Source: Microvelia longipes (Eukaryota > Arthropoda > Insecta > Hemiptera > Veliidae). Taken from it: a stretch of DNA of 64,000 nt. The number at the start of each line of letters is the position of its first letter. Position 1 is the stretch's first letter. The notes beneath the pieces are model-generated. The model saw only the letters and a list, made by a program, of their open reading frames with translations. It searched no databases and had not been told where the DNA came from. Made by a program: the position numbers and the translations under genes. Location of the stretch: NCBI GenBank assembly GCA_018340805.1, contig JACMZG010001908.1:11239355-11303354 (forward strand). Reading direction: 5' to 3'. Shown piece after piece: positions 37,503 through 47,923 of this stretch.

Positions 37503-39711
37503 AAATAAATAAATAAATAAATAAATAAATTTATTTCATTCTTTTGACTTTTACAAGAATTAGAAATTGTCATACAAGATTATATAATAACAAGTATTCC
37601 ATTTACAAACAATAAAAAAATAAATATTAAAAAATATAATAATTCACTACATTTTTGAGAGATCGTCATTAAGAAATTCTTTAAGACAATAATACTCTTT
37701 TTCAAGTAAAAATTTTTTGAGTCTATTTTTAAAAGTTGTAATTTTTTTGATGCCTGTTATATGTTCAGGTAATTTATTATAAAACATTTGACCCAAGTAT
37801 TCTGGAGATTTTTTAAATATTTCATATTTACAGCTTTTTACCTCAAGCTTATTGACATTCCGAGTAATATAAATACCTTTATTTAAATTTTCAAACAAAT
37901 TAATATTATTAAATACAAAAAGCAATAGGTTATAGATATAAAGAGATGGAAGGGTTAGGATATTTAATTTTTTAAAGGAACCCTTACAGGTATGAGTCTG
38001 TTCAAATCCTAACATGCTTCTAATGGCTCTTTTTTGTTTTAAAAAAACTTTTTCTAATTTTGTTGAACCACCCCACTGTATTAAGGCATAACTCATGACA
38101 GAATTAAACTTGGCATAATAAATATTTGTCAATGTTTTGTCCAATGTTTTAGTCCAGTCCAGGTTGTTCTGTATTGTAACTCCTAGAAGTGATAAGGACT
38201 CAACTATTTCTATACCCTCTATAGTTTTCGGAAATTCATAATTTATTTTTTTCATTCTTATTATTATTATTTTAGTTTTTGATTTATTCAACAATAGTTT
38301 GTTTTCAAGTAACCAGCTTTGTAATTTACGAATAACAATTTTAATGTTATTAATTAAATTTTCATATGTATCAGATGATACGATTAAAGTGGAGTCGTCA
38401 GCATAAAAAATGCACCTTGCACCGTCTTCAAACAAATCCGGTAAGTCATTAATGTAAATCAAAAACAGTAATGGCCCCAAAACAGAGCCTTGAGGCACCC
38501 CAAGATTTGTTTCAAGAAATTTGGACTCAACTTTTTTGCCATTTTCCATAACTACCACTTTTTGTCTTCTTCCTGATAAAAAAGATTTGATTAAATCGTT
38601 AGCTTTGCCACGGATGCCATATTTTTCAAGTTTATTTAAAAGAATTAGATGATTTACTAAATCAAAAGCTTTCTTTAAATCCGCACTGATGACGGCTACT
38701 TTCTTATTTTGATTTAGCAGTTCATAAATAGTAGTTTGGTATTGGTAAAGAGCAGAGTTAATTGACTTTTTTGGCAAAAAACCATGTTGTCCAGTAGATA
38801 CAATTTCATATTTGTTTAAAAAATCTAAAATTTGATTGTGAATAACCTTTTCAATAACTTTAGAGAGTATAGGAACAATAGTTATAGGTCTGTAATTGTT
38901 TGTCACTAGAGTCCCCCTTTTTAAATAAAGGGACGACTTTACTAATTTTATTGAATCAGGAAAAATTCCTTCTTCAAAGCAGTCGTTAACTATTTTTACC
39001 AAACTGTCAATAATGTATGGAGAAATATGTTTTAAAACTTTATTACTTATATTGTAAGTATCTTTAGATTCAGAGCTACTGAAGTCCTTTATTGCTTTAG
39101 AAATTTCCTTGTGAGTGACAGGTTGAAAAAATAAACTTTGTTTTGGACTCTTATATATTACATGCTGTAAGGGCTGAACGGAAGAACTGGCTGTGTTTTG
39201 GATGTCAGGTTGGTGAAGTGAAGGTAAGGATGACATGGATGAGTCAGGTTCACATAGATATTCATTGTTAGCCCAATAGGCATTCAATTTGTCAGCGGCA
39301 GATTTGCCTATGTACTTTTCACCATTGTGTATTAGATTAATATTTCTTTTATCACATTTCTGAGCTGTTGCATCCTCAGCTTTAATTAGTTTCCAGAGCT
39401 CACCTGGTTTATTAGAAGCACTATTCACAATTTTGTTCCAGTGCATGTTTTTGGCAGCTTTTAACACTTTATTAAAAATATTTTTATATTTTTTATAAAA
39501 TTCATTGAATGCAACTGAGTCGTCTTTTGATTTTTTTTTGGAAAACTTTAAGATTGGCTGCAGATATTTTAATACCTGATGTGATCCAACATTTGTCCCT
39601 TTGAGCAAGATCTGGTTCGCAACTATTGCTGTTTAAAATGTTGACTTTCAAAGAATTTAAAAGATTTGATGTATACGTCTCATTGGATATACAACTCTTA
39701 ACCCTATTGCT
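37503..39711 (-). pseudogene. non-LTR retrotransposon (Jockey/CR1/L2-like), 5-prime truncated reverse transcriptase
   Basis: A 653-codon minus-strand frame (39608-37647) holds a reverse transcriptase. NNYRPI is at residues 237-242. Motif A is SADLKKAFD at 308-316, with Asp310 as the expected catalytic residue. Motif B is GVPQGSVLGPLLFLIYINDL from 370, and the catalytic box FYADD is at 401-405, intact. A C-terminal LLGVTIQNNLDWTK region and YNKLPEHI follow. This order is typical of the Jockey/CR1/L2 superclade. The endonuclease is missing. The true upstream frame switches at a run of nine A (39531-39539): the other frame reads CWITSGIKISAANLKVFQKK, the expected linker before the RT, and stays open to 39711. 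A pair of compensating indels around 38898-38940 makes about 13 residues before NNYRPI read out of frame. The 3-prime end is an (ATTT)n tail at 37502-37531. It is inactive as it stands. Confidence 0.9.
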
Positions 39712-39957
39712 CTAACATCGTTAACTATATTATCTATATTTTTGTTCGATAAGGAACCAATTTTATTAATTTTTTTATTAAAATATTTTTCTTTTACATT
39801 TAGTTTCCGATAAAAGAGCAGCACAATCTAATTTAATTGTGAAACATTCACTACTAGAAGTGCTGTACATTTAAACAATTCTTTCAATTCTACTAGTAGC
39901 AAATTATATAAAATCATTGTAACGCTATTTATTATTATTTGAGCGAATATTCAATCA

Positions 39958-40110
39958 AGCCGCCTCCGTGGTCGAGATCGTACGAGCGTTAGTCTTTACA
40001 CTGATCTTTAACACCACGGAGGTCTGGGGTTCGCATCCCACGTTACGCTCTAAGTTTATATAAGATTATTGCTTAAATAAAGTATCGCCAACTTTATTTA
40101 TTAAAGTATC
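39958..40110 (+). repeat. tRNA-derived SINE, truncated, plus orientation
   Basis: The head GCCTCCGTGGTCGAGATCG (A-box part) is followed by GGGTTCGCATCCC (B box) at about 40028-40040, then TACGCTCTAAGTTTATATAA. It matches the head of the copy at 46985-47214 best, and lacks the GGGCCGAAAGG part and the tail. Confidence 0.75.
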
Positions 40111-40194
40111 GTCATTTATACCTAGTTTAAAGACCTTTCCAAGATTAATTTTTGATTTAAAAATATAATTCCTCATAATATAGCGAGTTACATA

Positions 40195-40393
<199 letters not shown>

Positions 40394-40829
40394 TCATGTA
40401 ACACGAGATTATTGATTTTATAGATAGAGTCTATAAAACCGTACGTAACCCAAAAGACATTAGCCCGTTTATTCTTTGGAACTTTGCTAAACAGAATATA
40501 TATTTTATTATTTATTTTATTTTATTGTTATATATCTATTGATTAATATATTTTGTTTCAATGTCATTCAAAGGAAATAGCTGGAAAGAAGCTAAGCGAA
40601 AAACTCAACGGGTCAATGAATATCGTATGAATCAGAGCAAAATCACTCACCGAGTTTATTATTCATTAGAATACGTTAATTGTAGAGGCCTGGTACTGTG
40701 GAATCTTCTAGTGTCGAAACGTTTCGCAATTGCGCATGTTTATGTTTATATTATTTTGTTTACGATTCTTCTATTATCCCATTGCGGCCCAGTGCCTACC
40801 TATAGCCGTATAGTTGTCGTTTTGTTACT

Positions 40830-41120
40830 TTTCCAAATTTATACCGTAGGTATATAGAAACCGTATTGTGTTAGTAAAAAAAATCCGAAACCGGGATGTC
40901 ACCGGAATTATCCGATATAGGTGTTTTTAACGCATCCTAAACGGTTTTCACAAAGTTGTCTGTCTGTATGTTTTGTGTATGTGTCTTTATAAGTAAAAAT
41001 GTCTAAAATCATAAAACGTAGAAAAGTTATGCGATCAGATTGAGATTTAGCACGCATATAGCTATGTGTAAGACTAAGATATGTGCGAAGTTTCATCACA
41101 TTATCAGCATTAATTTATTT
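40830..41120 (-). mobile_element. family A element, 3-prime half
   Basis: CTTTTCCAAATTTATACCGT with GGTATATAGAAACCG (terminal hairpin reversed), CCGGGATGTCACCGGAATTA, the GTCTGTCTGTATG block and TTTCATCACATTATCAGCAT. Confidence 0.8.
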
Positions 41121-41270
41121 TTTATCGAATGAGTTGTGTGTAATGTGATGAGTGTAGTGTTTCTGTGTAAATTAACTCATGTTTATTTAATTAATTTTCT
41201 TTTCTTTATTAATTTTGCCAAGTGTCAGGTGAATGTTTTTTTTTTTCATCCTGCCAGAAGGGAGGGAGGA

Positions 41271-41672
41271 TGTGATGTAAGAGGGGGACCCGGGGGGTTT
41301 TCATTGCATTGTAGGTATTTATTTAGAATTCTGTTTTGATCCTTGTGGTGTCCTTCCGCCTAGTCAGCATTTTGTTGTTAGTATGTTGATAGCCCGGAGA
41401 CGCTACGAGTTGTGTGAAAAGACTGCCCGAGAATCGGCAGTCTATCTCGAGTCCGGCCCCCGCGTTCCCTCCTCTCCGGTGTATTAAGTTAAGTTTGGTT
41501 TTATTAATTAATCTTTAATTTAGGTTTATATTGTTCTTTATCCGTTGCACATCAAAATGACTTTAATTATCGCCTTCCGCCCTTTACCAGCCTTGTAAAA
41601 TAACTATTTCGTCCGCCCGTTCCACGATCCCGTTCCTTCAGTTAACTGTGGTATTGCTCCCCTTACGCTACA
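41271..41672 (+). mobile_element. probable 3-prime LTR of an LTR retrotransposon (remnant)
   Basis: A purine run AGAAGGGAGGGAGGA (41257-41270), suited to a polypurine tract, directly precedes a segment that starts TGTGATGTAAG and ends CTTACGCTACA, so it opens TG and closes CA; GATGTAAG and CTTACGCTAC are partly mirrored. The inside is GC-richer than the flanks and has a TATTAAGTTAAG box. No primer-binding site follows; a MITE begins at 41679. LTRs of this style occur in Gypsy and Bel/Pao elements. No gag or pol frame and no second LTR were found, so the element type is open. Confidence 0.5.
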
Positions 41673-41678
41673 TTGCAT

Positions 41679-41898
41679 AACACACGGTTAAAATCAATTG
41701 ACAGCGTGGGGAAGAGTGTCGAGGAACCATTGAGGTTAGCCTGATTTGAAATTGGGGGCGTCATTCATTTCAACATCTAGGAGTAACCTAGATGTTGAGT
41801 ACCCAACATCATTGGGTACTTATAACCTAGAGTAAACAACATCATTGACCTCCCATTATTTTCCCGCGCTGTCAACTGATTTTAACCGTGTGTGTGTT
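41679..41898. mobile_element. MITE E, copy 1
   Basis: Terminal inverted repeats: AACACACGGTTAAAATCAAT with TGACAGCGTGGG at the left, CCCGCGCTGTCAACTGATTT with AACCGTGTGTGTGTT at the right. Inside are two perfect small hairpins, CAACATCTAG/CTAGATGTTG (41780-41806) and AGTACCCAA/TTGGGTACT (41807-41830). TA lies at both flanks. Confidence 0.85.
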
Positions 41899-41899
41899 A

Positions 41900-42130
41900 T
41901 AATATAACTAGAGCTAAAGTTTGATTTTTGTGCCAAGTTTTAACTCTCAAGTATACAGTGGGAGTTATGCGTGACACTAACACACACAGAGTCAGACAGA
42001 CAGTATGATGAAAACCATTCAGTATGAATATGCCTGAGACGAATAATCATGATAAAATACCGGTTTCGGATTTTTAGGGAGATTTTACAACTTTTCCTTA
42101 TTTACTACAGAAGTAGACGAGGGAAAGTAA
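41900..42130 (+). mobile_element. family A element, diverged 3-prime half
   Basis: GCCAAGTTTTAACTCTCAAG, CACAGTGGGAGTTATGCGTG (offset by one base from the copy at 35410), and ACTTTTCCTTATTTACTACA before GAGGGAAAGT. Confidence 0.7.
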
Positions 42131-42640
42131 AAATAAAACAAGACTTTAATACGAAAAATTCCTTGACAGCTAATAATTATAGCTGCTATAGCCAAAAAGT
42201 ATTGTAATATAAGTAAAAATAAAACAAAAAAACCTAACGGCAGTAAAGTAAAGTTTGTGTGAAAAGATAAAACAATACCATCTTGGAAAAATTAGCTTAA
42301 AGACGTAGTTTTTTATCAATTTTCAGATATAAAGAGAACACTTTAACCTAACATTCTAACCTGAGTTATCTAACTGGAACCTTTGAAATGGTTACAAAAC
42401 AACGCACCTAGTTATGAGAGGTTAATGAGTTAAACGTAATAGAATGATTAATTCGTTTAAATGTTTTTGAAAAAAGAACTTCCTAGATATAATTCATGTA
42501 ATAATGAATTACATTACAAATAGTAAGAAGTACATTAGAACCCCCATTTCAGATAAATGGTATTTGGCAGACCCCTCAAGCGGGCACGAGGAGGCAGCTT
42601 TCGGACCTTTTGTGCCGATTTCGCGTAGCAGCTATAGGCT
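42131..42640. other. intergenic stretch, no supported gene
   Basis: AT-rich on the left; a GC-richer island at 42540-42640 (CAGACCCCTCAAGCGGGCAC, GAGGAGGCAGCTTTCGGACC) looks like an old repeat edge. The 73-codon frame at 42504-42725 crosses into the next element and is not supported. Confidence 0.45.
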
Positions 42641-42667
42641 AAAGGACCATAACTTTTCCTCATTCAT

Positions 42668-43104
42668 ATCCTACAGTCTATCGTTTAGTTTAAAAATCTT
42701 GACAGGTCAGTTTAGACACCACTGATTCTTCCACTGATCTCTGAAAAAAATCTCTGCAAGAAAGGCGCTGGAAAAAACTATGTAAACAAATCAGGTTATT
42801 TTACCCGTATTTTCTTGGCGATGTTTTTTTTTTAATTTCTTTTGTGTTTTTTTTATTTTAAAATATCATTTTAAGATTAATTTGGAAGTAGTTTTCCAAA
42901 CAATGTAATCAAAAGAAAAACTACAAACAAGTGAAGGAGGTTACCGGGAAGAAGGTTTTTTCCCTACAGCGGTTATTGTGGTAGGGATTTTTTTTCTCTT
43001 TTTAAGTAAGAGGTTGGCAGCGGCTTCTCTGATTGGTTAATCGCCAAAATACTTATGACCTTGGGGATTTTTAAACTAAACGATAGACTGATAGACTGTA
43101 GGTA
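42668..43104. mobile_element. MITE-like insertion inside a family A terminal hairpin
   Basis: Left end CCTACAGTCTATCGTTTAGT and TTAAAAATC; the right end is the inverse, with one AGTCTATC block duplicated. The sequence before it (ACTTTTCCTCATTCATAT, 42650-42667) and after it (GTATATGGGAAAAGTATTG) are the two halves of the family A end hairpin. Confidence 0.7.
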
Positions 43105-43251
43105 TATGGGAAAAGTATTGATTTTGAAATATAAATCAAAACTGGGATGTAACCGATATTATCCGATTCAGGCGTTTTTAACGCTTCCTGAATGGTTCAC
43201 AAAAAAACTGAGTGGTTTGTCTGTATGTGTGTCTGTTATCATCGTAGCTCC
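43105..43251 (-). mobile_element. family A element, part next to the insertion
   Basis: AAACTGGGATGTAACCGATA, TATCCGATTCAGGCG, and the GTCTGTTATCATCGTAGCTC block: the reversed 3-prime part of family A, continuing from the hairpin interrupted at 42668. Confidence 0.75.
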
Positions 43252-43384
43252 TAGCAGGCCCGTAGCTAGGTAGGGGCCAGCGGGGGCATAGCCCAATGGA
43301 AAAACTTTCTCCTAAAAGTAGTTTTCAGTGGATGTCCCTTAAATATGTGTGAATTTTGCCTCCTCTGGCTACAGGCCTGGCTCA
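43252..43384. mobile_element. short MITE with CAGGCCCGTAGCTA ends
   Basis: Left GCAGGCCCGTAGCTAGG, right CTGGCTACAGGCCTGGC. It separates CGTAGCTCCTA from ATAATGCATTTATGCTAGAG, which are contiguous in intact family A copies. Elements with GGCCCGTAGC-type ends are widespread in animals by my recollection; the superfamily was not tested. Confidence 0.7.
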
Positions 43385-44110
43385 TAATGCATTTATGCTA
43401 GAGAGTCGAAATTTTGTACGAAAATCAGTGCGCTCATCCTCCCTACTTGGGACTTGCTTCGCTCATCCTCATATAGTAAATGAATCCGTTTCATTCCTAG
43501 TGGTCACCAATCCCGGCACTGACCACGCTCGATGCAGCTTAACTTTTATGATCAAACAAAATTACTGATGATACAAGATGTACTTGTAAAACGCAACCTA
43601 GTCTACTTATTTATTACATAAAGGTATACACTTGTACTAAATTTTAACTCCATTGGATTATTCTCCGATTGTTTTAAAAAGCATACACAAGACATTTAAT
43701 AAAATTGAACTCATGCTGATAATGAGATGATCTTAGCACATTTGTTAGTCTTATACATGGCTATATGTAAGTGTCAAATCTTAATCCGATCGCATAATTT
43801 TTCAGCGTTGTATGATTTTTTTTTGAAATTTTTGCTCGGTCAATATTGCGGGTAAGTGGCATCATAAAAAAATTTCCGAATAGCACAACTACACCTATAG
43901 TTTGATTTTTGAAAAAAGTTTTAACTATCTAGCATCAATAAACTCGGAGCTACGATGATAACAGACACACACCAACACATATAGATAGACAACTTTGAGA
44001 AAACTACTCAAGAGGTCTTAAAAAGACCTGAAACGGATAATTCCGGTGTCATCAAGGTTTTGTATTTTTTTGCAAACACAAACTTTTCCTATATACCTAG
44101 CGTATGTAGA
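43385..44110 (+). mobile_element. family A element, almost complete
   Basis: GCTCATCCTCCCTACTTGGG, GACTTGCTTCGCTCATCCTC, CAATCCCGGCACTGACCACG, GAACTCATGCTGATAATGAG, ATTCCGGTGTCATCAAGG and CTATATACCTAGCGTAT. The first bases belong to the opposite-strand copy. Confidence 0.8.
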
Positions 44111-44115
44111 CCTAG

Positions 44116-44925
44116 GGTTCTACATACCTAGGGTATGGTTGTTTGTATTTTATACTTTATAGTAAGCAAATTACTTATTAAGAGCAATATCATGCTTTGA
44201 CATCATGATCATACATCGACACTTATTGTTATGATAGTAATAATATTTAAAGCTCTCTAATTTAAAAGCCTTGAGCCAATATACTATAAAAGTCACTGAC
44301 TTACAGTTCGACCTACTCGTTGTAGTTCACAAGCCAAACATGGGTAGATTCCTCCTACTTAGAGACTTGATTACTACACAATTATAATAATAAGCTAATA
44401 AAAACAAAAAATGTAGAAATGCACGCCGCATTGTAATAAAACTTAGTATACTTATTTATTATACAAAAGAAAACATTTGTGCTACATTTTTTCGCATATG
44501 GATTTCTTTGTCATTCAAAATTGAACTAATTATAAGAGAAAAGTTGGCACATTTGTTTTTTTATACGTGATTTACATTTAAAAAAATATTTTTGGTATTA
44601 AGTTTCAAGTCTCTAGCATAAACTCACATGGAGCTACTATAATGATAGACATACGCAACAAATAATAAGTAATTATACGTAGTTACATCATAAACATAAT
44701 TTGAAAGAAAAACAAGGAATCTAAACAAATTGAACGTATTAATTGAACTAATATGTTTACACGCAGGATTTACTATCCAATTTTAACTGGAGCCATAGTT
44801 TAACTCGTCTAGTTAAAAAACTTAGAGTGAACTATAATATTTAAAACAAATTAATTTAGAGTGTTCCTGCGAATAAGGTCCTGGGTCTGAAAACTCTGCA
44901 CATTAGTTGGTGTGTAATTACAATC
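44116..44925. other. intergenic stretch, no gene seen
   Basis: AT-rich with a faint family A relic near 44440-44660 (TAAAACTTAGTATACTTATT and CACATGGAGCTACTATAATG). Confidence 0.5.
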
Positions 44926-44926
44926 C

Positions 44927-45150
44927 AGTAATAATAATAATAATGCCCGTTTCAGGGTCTTTCGGCCCTTCAGGGTATTCACCCTGCGGGAACCACCTCG
45001 GGTGGGTCACATCTACTATGCTCAAAGTGAAGATAAAGTTGGCGAAATCAAATTCTATTCATAAAAACTGAGAGCATAGCCCGGGCTATGAACCCCGAAC
45101 CTCCGGTGCCGAAGCCCAGTAGTATACGACCACAGCTACGGAGGCATACA
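44927..45150 (-). repeat. tRNA-derived SINE, intact-looking
   Basis: Close copy of the SINE at 15818-16046: (TTA)n tail, GACCCACCCGAGGTGGTTCC, GTTCATAGCCCGGGC in the B-box area, and GCCTCCGTAGCTGTGGTCG at the head end. Confidence 0.8.
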
Positions 45151-45380
45151 TTAGAATCCAGTATTTTATTTTATAATACGTAGGGTCATTTTAGCGTTTT
45201 TACTCTTTTAAATGCGACTACTGAGAACCCCTTGAGTTTATCTACACTCTGCACCAGGGAAGATCTTGGTACTTCTACCCTCCCCTTAGCACCTGTGACC
45301 AGGTTCACAGTTTGTCTAGAATATTTTTTCCAGTCCCAATAGCTACTCTGATATCATTAGTCTCATCTAGCCCGCTAGTT

Positions 45381-45556
45381 ACTATAGTACGACACACGAC
45401 TAAAATCAGTTGACAGCGTGGGCAAATAATACAAGGGAGCCAATGAGGTTAGTCCTGGATGCTAAACCACTCCCTCAATTTCATCAGGCCAACTTTATTG
45501 TTCTTCGACACTATTTCCCGCGCTGTCAACTGATTTAGCCGTGTTCGTACTATAGT
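45381..45556. mobile_element. MITE E, copy 2
   Basis: ACTATAGTACGACACACGAC and TAAAATCAGTTGACAGCG at the left; CGCGCTGTCAACTGATTTAG and CGTGTTCGTACTATAGT at the right. Same termini as 41679-41898, different core. Confidence 0.85.
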
Positions 45557-45783
45557 TTACCAATCTCACCAGTTCCTCTAGTCTCACCAGGTACTCGTTA
45601 TACAGAATGCTCTGTCCAGAATGGTACAGCCCAACGGGGAGAGACGCTGGTAGCGACCCTGAAGTTGGTGTACATACACCTATAACCATTAGCCCTGGCC
45701 TGAAAGCCAGTTTCGCAGATCAGTAGGAAGCTTCTACCAGAACCGAACACATAATTCCTAACCCTCTCATAATTCCTAGTCGT

Positions 45784-46065
45784 GGGGCACGCAATGCCTG
45801 AACTAATGAGGTTAGAGTCATGGGCGGGGCACGTACTGCCTGAGCTAATGAGGTTGGGACCATGGGTGGGGCACGTACTGCCTGGATTAATGAGGTTGGG
45901 ATCATGGGTGGGGCACGTACTGCCTGAACTAATGAGGTTAGAGTCATGGGTGGGGCACGTACTGCCTGAATTAATGAGGTTGGGATCATGGGTGGGACAC
46001 GTACTACCTGAATTAATAAGGGTAGGATCATGGGTGGGGCACGTACTGCCTCGGCTATAGAGATC
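45784..46065. repeat. 42-bp minisatellite, seven copies
   Basis: GCAC anchors at 45787, 45829, 45871, 45913, 45955, 45997 and 46039 give an exact 42-bp step. Unit: GGGGCACGTACTGCCTGAAC, TAATGAGGTTGGGATCATGG, GT. As 42 is a multiple of three, frames stay open on both strands, giving spurious 92- and 126-codon readings. Confidence 0.95.
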
Positions 46066-46100
46066 GTTTTCTTAAGCAGGTACTTAACCCACCTTGCCAA

Positions 46101-46878
46101 AAAAAAAATTAAATTAATTATTTAGGTCAGGTTTGAAAAAATAAAATATTTCAAAGTGCAATATAAAAGCAGGTTCTAGGAAAAGCCAATGACGTTTTAG
46201 AAAAATGGATAAAGGCTCTACCAAGAAAAGCAAAAAGACCAGCGACAAGTACAATAAATAGAATTCTGAAGAAATAGTGCACTCCAGAGCAGAAATACTA
46301 AAAACTTTTAGAATAATAGACCGCTTTTTACTTTAATCTAATTCGAGTTAAAACTTTTTGTCTCTTTATACCGAGAATTAAAATCAATAAATTATATATT
46401 AAAGCCCTTATCCTTATTTATCAAAAGTTAACTATAAAGACAGGAATGAGAAAAATGAGCAAGTGGAAGAGAATCTATATAGTAAAAAAAATTAGTTTAT
46501 TGGTAGAACATAGGAAGACTAGATCGAAATTTTCAAATTCTAATTCAAAAAATCAAAACTATGGTTTATCTAGTTTTACATAGAATTATGTTTATGAAGT
46601 TTTATTTTTGATTCAAACCCTATTACGTACAATAACTACAAAGGAAACAAATGATGATGGATAACGTAAACAACAAATGTACGATATATGTTTAATAAAC
46701 ACACATGAAGTAAACATTTGGATATGTTATAGTATACAGCTGTTTATTAAAAAGTAAAGGAGGTATAGTTGAGATAGATTCCAGTCAAACTTTGATTCTC
46801 TCACAAATAGAAGGATAAAAGAAAAAGTAACAAATAAACAACTAGAAACCACCCACAAATGAACAAAAGAAATAAACA
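46101..46878. other. intergenic stretch, no gene seen
   Basis: AT-rich. A short start ATGGATAAAGGCTCTACC at 46206 gives a 18-codon frame rich in Lys and is not supported. Confidence 0.5.
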
Positions 46879-46883
46879 TAATA

Positions 46884-46959
<76 letters not shown>

Positions 46960-46969
46960 TATATATAAT
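46879..46969. repeat. (TA)n microsatellite
   Basis: About 90 bp of TA. Confidence 0.95.
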
Positions 46970-46984
46970 GAAAAAATCAATTAT

Positions 46985-47214
46985 AATGATAATAATGCCC
47001 GTTAAGAGCCTTGCGGCCAATCAGGGATAACTCTTGCGGGAACCATCTCAGATGTTACTGGTAATCGTTACGCTTAAAGTGTAATCTAAATTTGGCGATA
47101 ATTTATTTAAACAATAATTTTATATAAACTGAGAGCCTAACCTGGGATGCGAACCCCAGACCCCCGTGGTGTCAAAGGTACTGACGCTTTAACGACCTCG
47201 ACCCCGGAGCCGGA
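46985..47214 (-). repeat. tRNA-derived SINE, variant subfamily
   Basis: On the minus strand: head CGGCTCCGGGGTCGAGGTCG, B box GGGTTCGCATCCC, then CTCTCAGTTTATATAAAATT, GATGGTTCCCGCAAGAG and a (TTA)n-like tail. The head is nearer to 39958-40110 than to 15818-16046, so at least two subfamilies exist. Confidence 0.8.
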
Positions 47215-47234
47215 TATAATAATATAATATACAA

Positions 47235-47335
47235 TAAATATACAACATCGGAACTTTTCCTGACAACAATGGATTCGCGAAACTCATCCTCACTACTTCT
47301 GACTCGCTTTGCTCGTCCTCAGAATGTAAAATTAA
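47235..47335 (+). mobile_element. family A element, 5-prime fragment
   Basis: CGGAACTTTTCCTGACAACA, TGGATTCGCGAAACTCATCC, GACTCGCTTTGCTCGTCCTC. Confidence 0.75.
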
Positions 47336-47469
47336 TAAACTATTTTACAAACCTACGATAATTCATGAACATTTGGCATCAGACAATAAAAACAATTTAA
47401 ATCAATAATCCTTCTTAAATCAATAAGTTTCCTCTTTGTAAACACAAAATAACTTAATATTAAATAAAT

Positions 47470-47487
47470 CATATATATATAATAAGA

Positions 47488-47551
<64 letters not shown>

Positions 47552-47570
47552 GGTATATGTATGTACGAAT
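47470..47570. repeat. (TA)n microsatellite
   Basis: Interrupted TA tract ending in TATGTATGTACG. Confidence 0.9.
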
Positions 47571-47923
47571 GTATATATTACAAACAATTAAAATAAGTTT
47601 TATGTTTTGTTTAAAAAACAAAGCACTTAAAGAACATATCAAAATAGTTTGATTTAAATTGACCTAGAATAAAACCTAATACAAATTATTATTGAACTAA
47701 ACTGAACTAAATATGGCGGAAATTTTAGTTTTATTTATTAATATATCACCAAAAGTTTATATGTCGAACTAATAAAACAAATTTCATTTTTTAAGACAGA
47801 AGTTACCTTTAAATAAAATTACCTATATTATTGTAAATAAAATAATAAATTTAATGAATTATTTTTATAAAAATTAAAATTTAAATTATAATTTAATTTT
47901 ATTTTTATAAAATTTTAAAAAAT

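Larger units (their letters stand above)
45205..46100 (-). pseudogene. possible decayed gene, unidentified, interrupted by a MITE and a minisatellite
   Basis: The minus strand is GC-richer than its surroundings and several pieces read like protein. One frame (46100-45557) runs about 180 codons with a single TGA at 45720-45722, includes repeats of AVRAPPMIPTSLIQ and ends SILYNEYLVRLEELVRLVNY just before the MITE at 45381-45556. Another frame gives NYVFGSGRSFLLICETGFQA (about 45752-45693). Beyond the MITE, 45350-45200 reads SYWDWKKYSRQTVNLVTGAK, then GRVEVPRSSLVQSVDKLKGF. ILYNEYLV and LLICE faintly recall the catalytic tail of poly(ADP-ribose) polymerases, but spacing and frame do not fit well. 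Possible splice acceptors lie at 46095 (TTTTTTTTGGCAAG) and near 45349 (GATATCAG). It may equally be part of a transposon. No function assigned. Confidence 0.3.

Noticed and set aside
40561..40857. 98-codon plus-strand frame beginning MSFKGNSWKEAKRKTQ
   Set aside because: The start looks fair, but the second half turns hydrophobic and runs into a reversed family A copy; no domain recognised.
42504..42725. 73-codon plus-strand frame with KWYLADPSSGHEEAAF
   Set aside because: Moderately protein-like, but it crosses the edge of a family A copy and a MITE end.
45782..46060. 92-codon plus-strand frame of GHVLPELMRLGSW units
   Set aside because: Open only because the minisatellite unit (42 bp) is a multiple of three; antisense to the more protein-like minus-strand reading.
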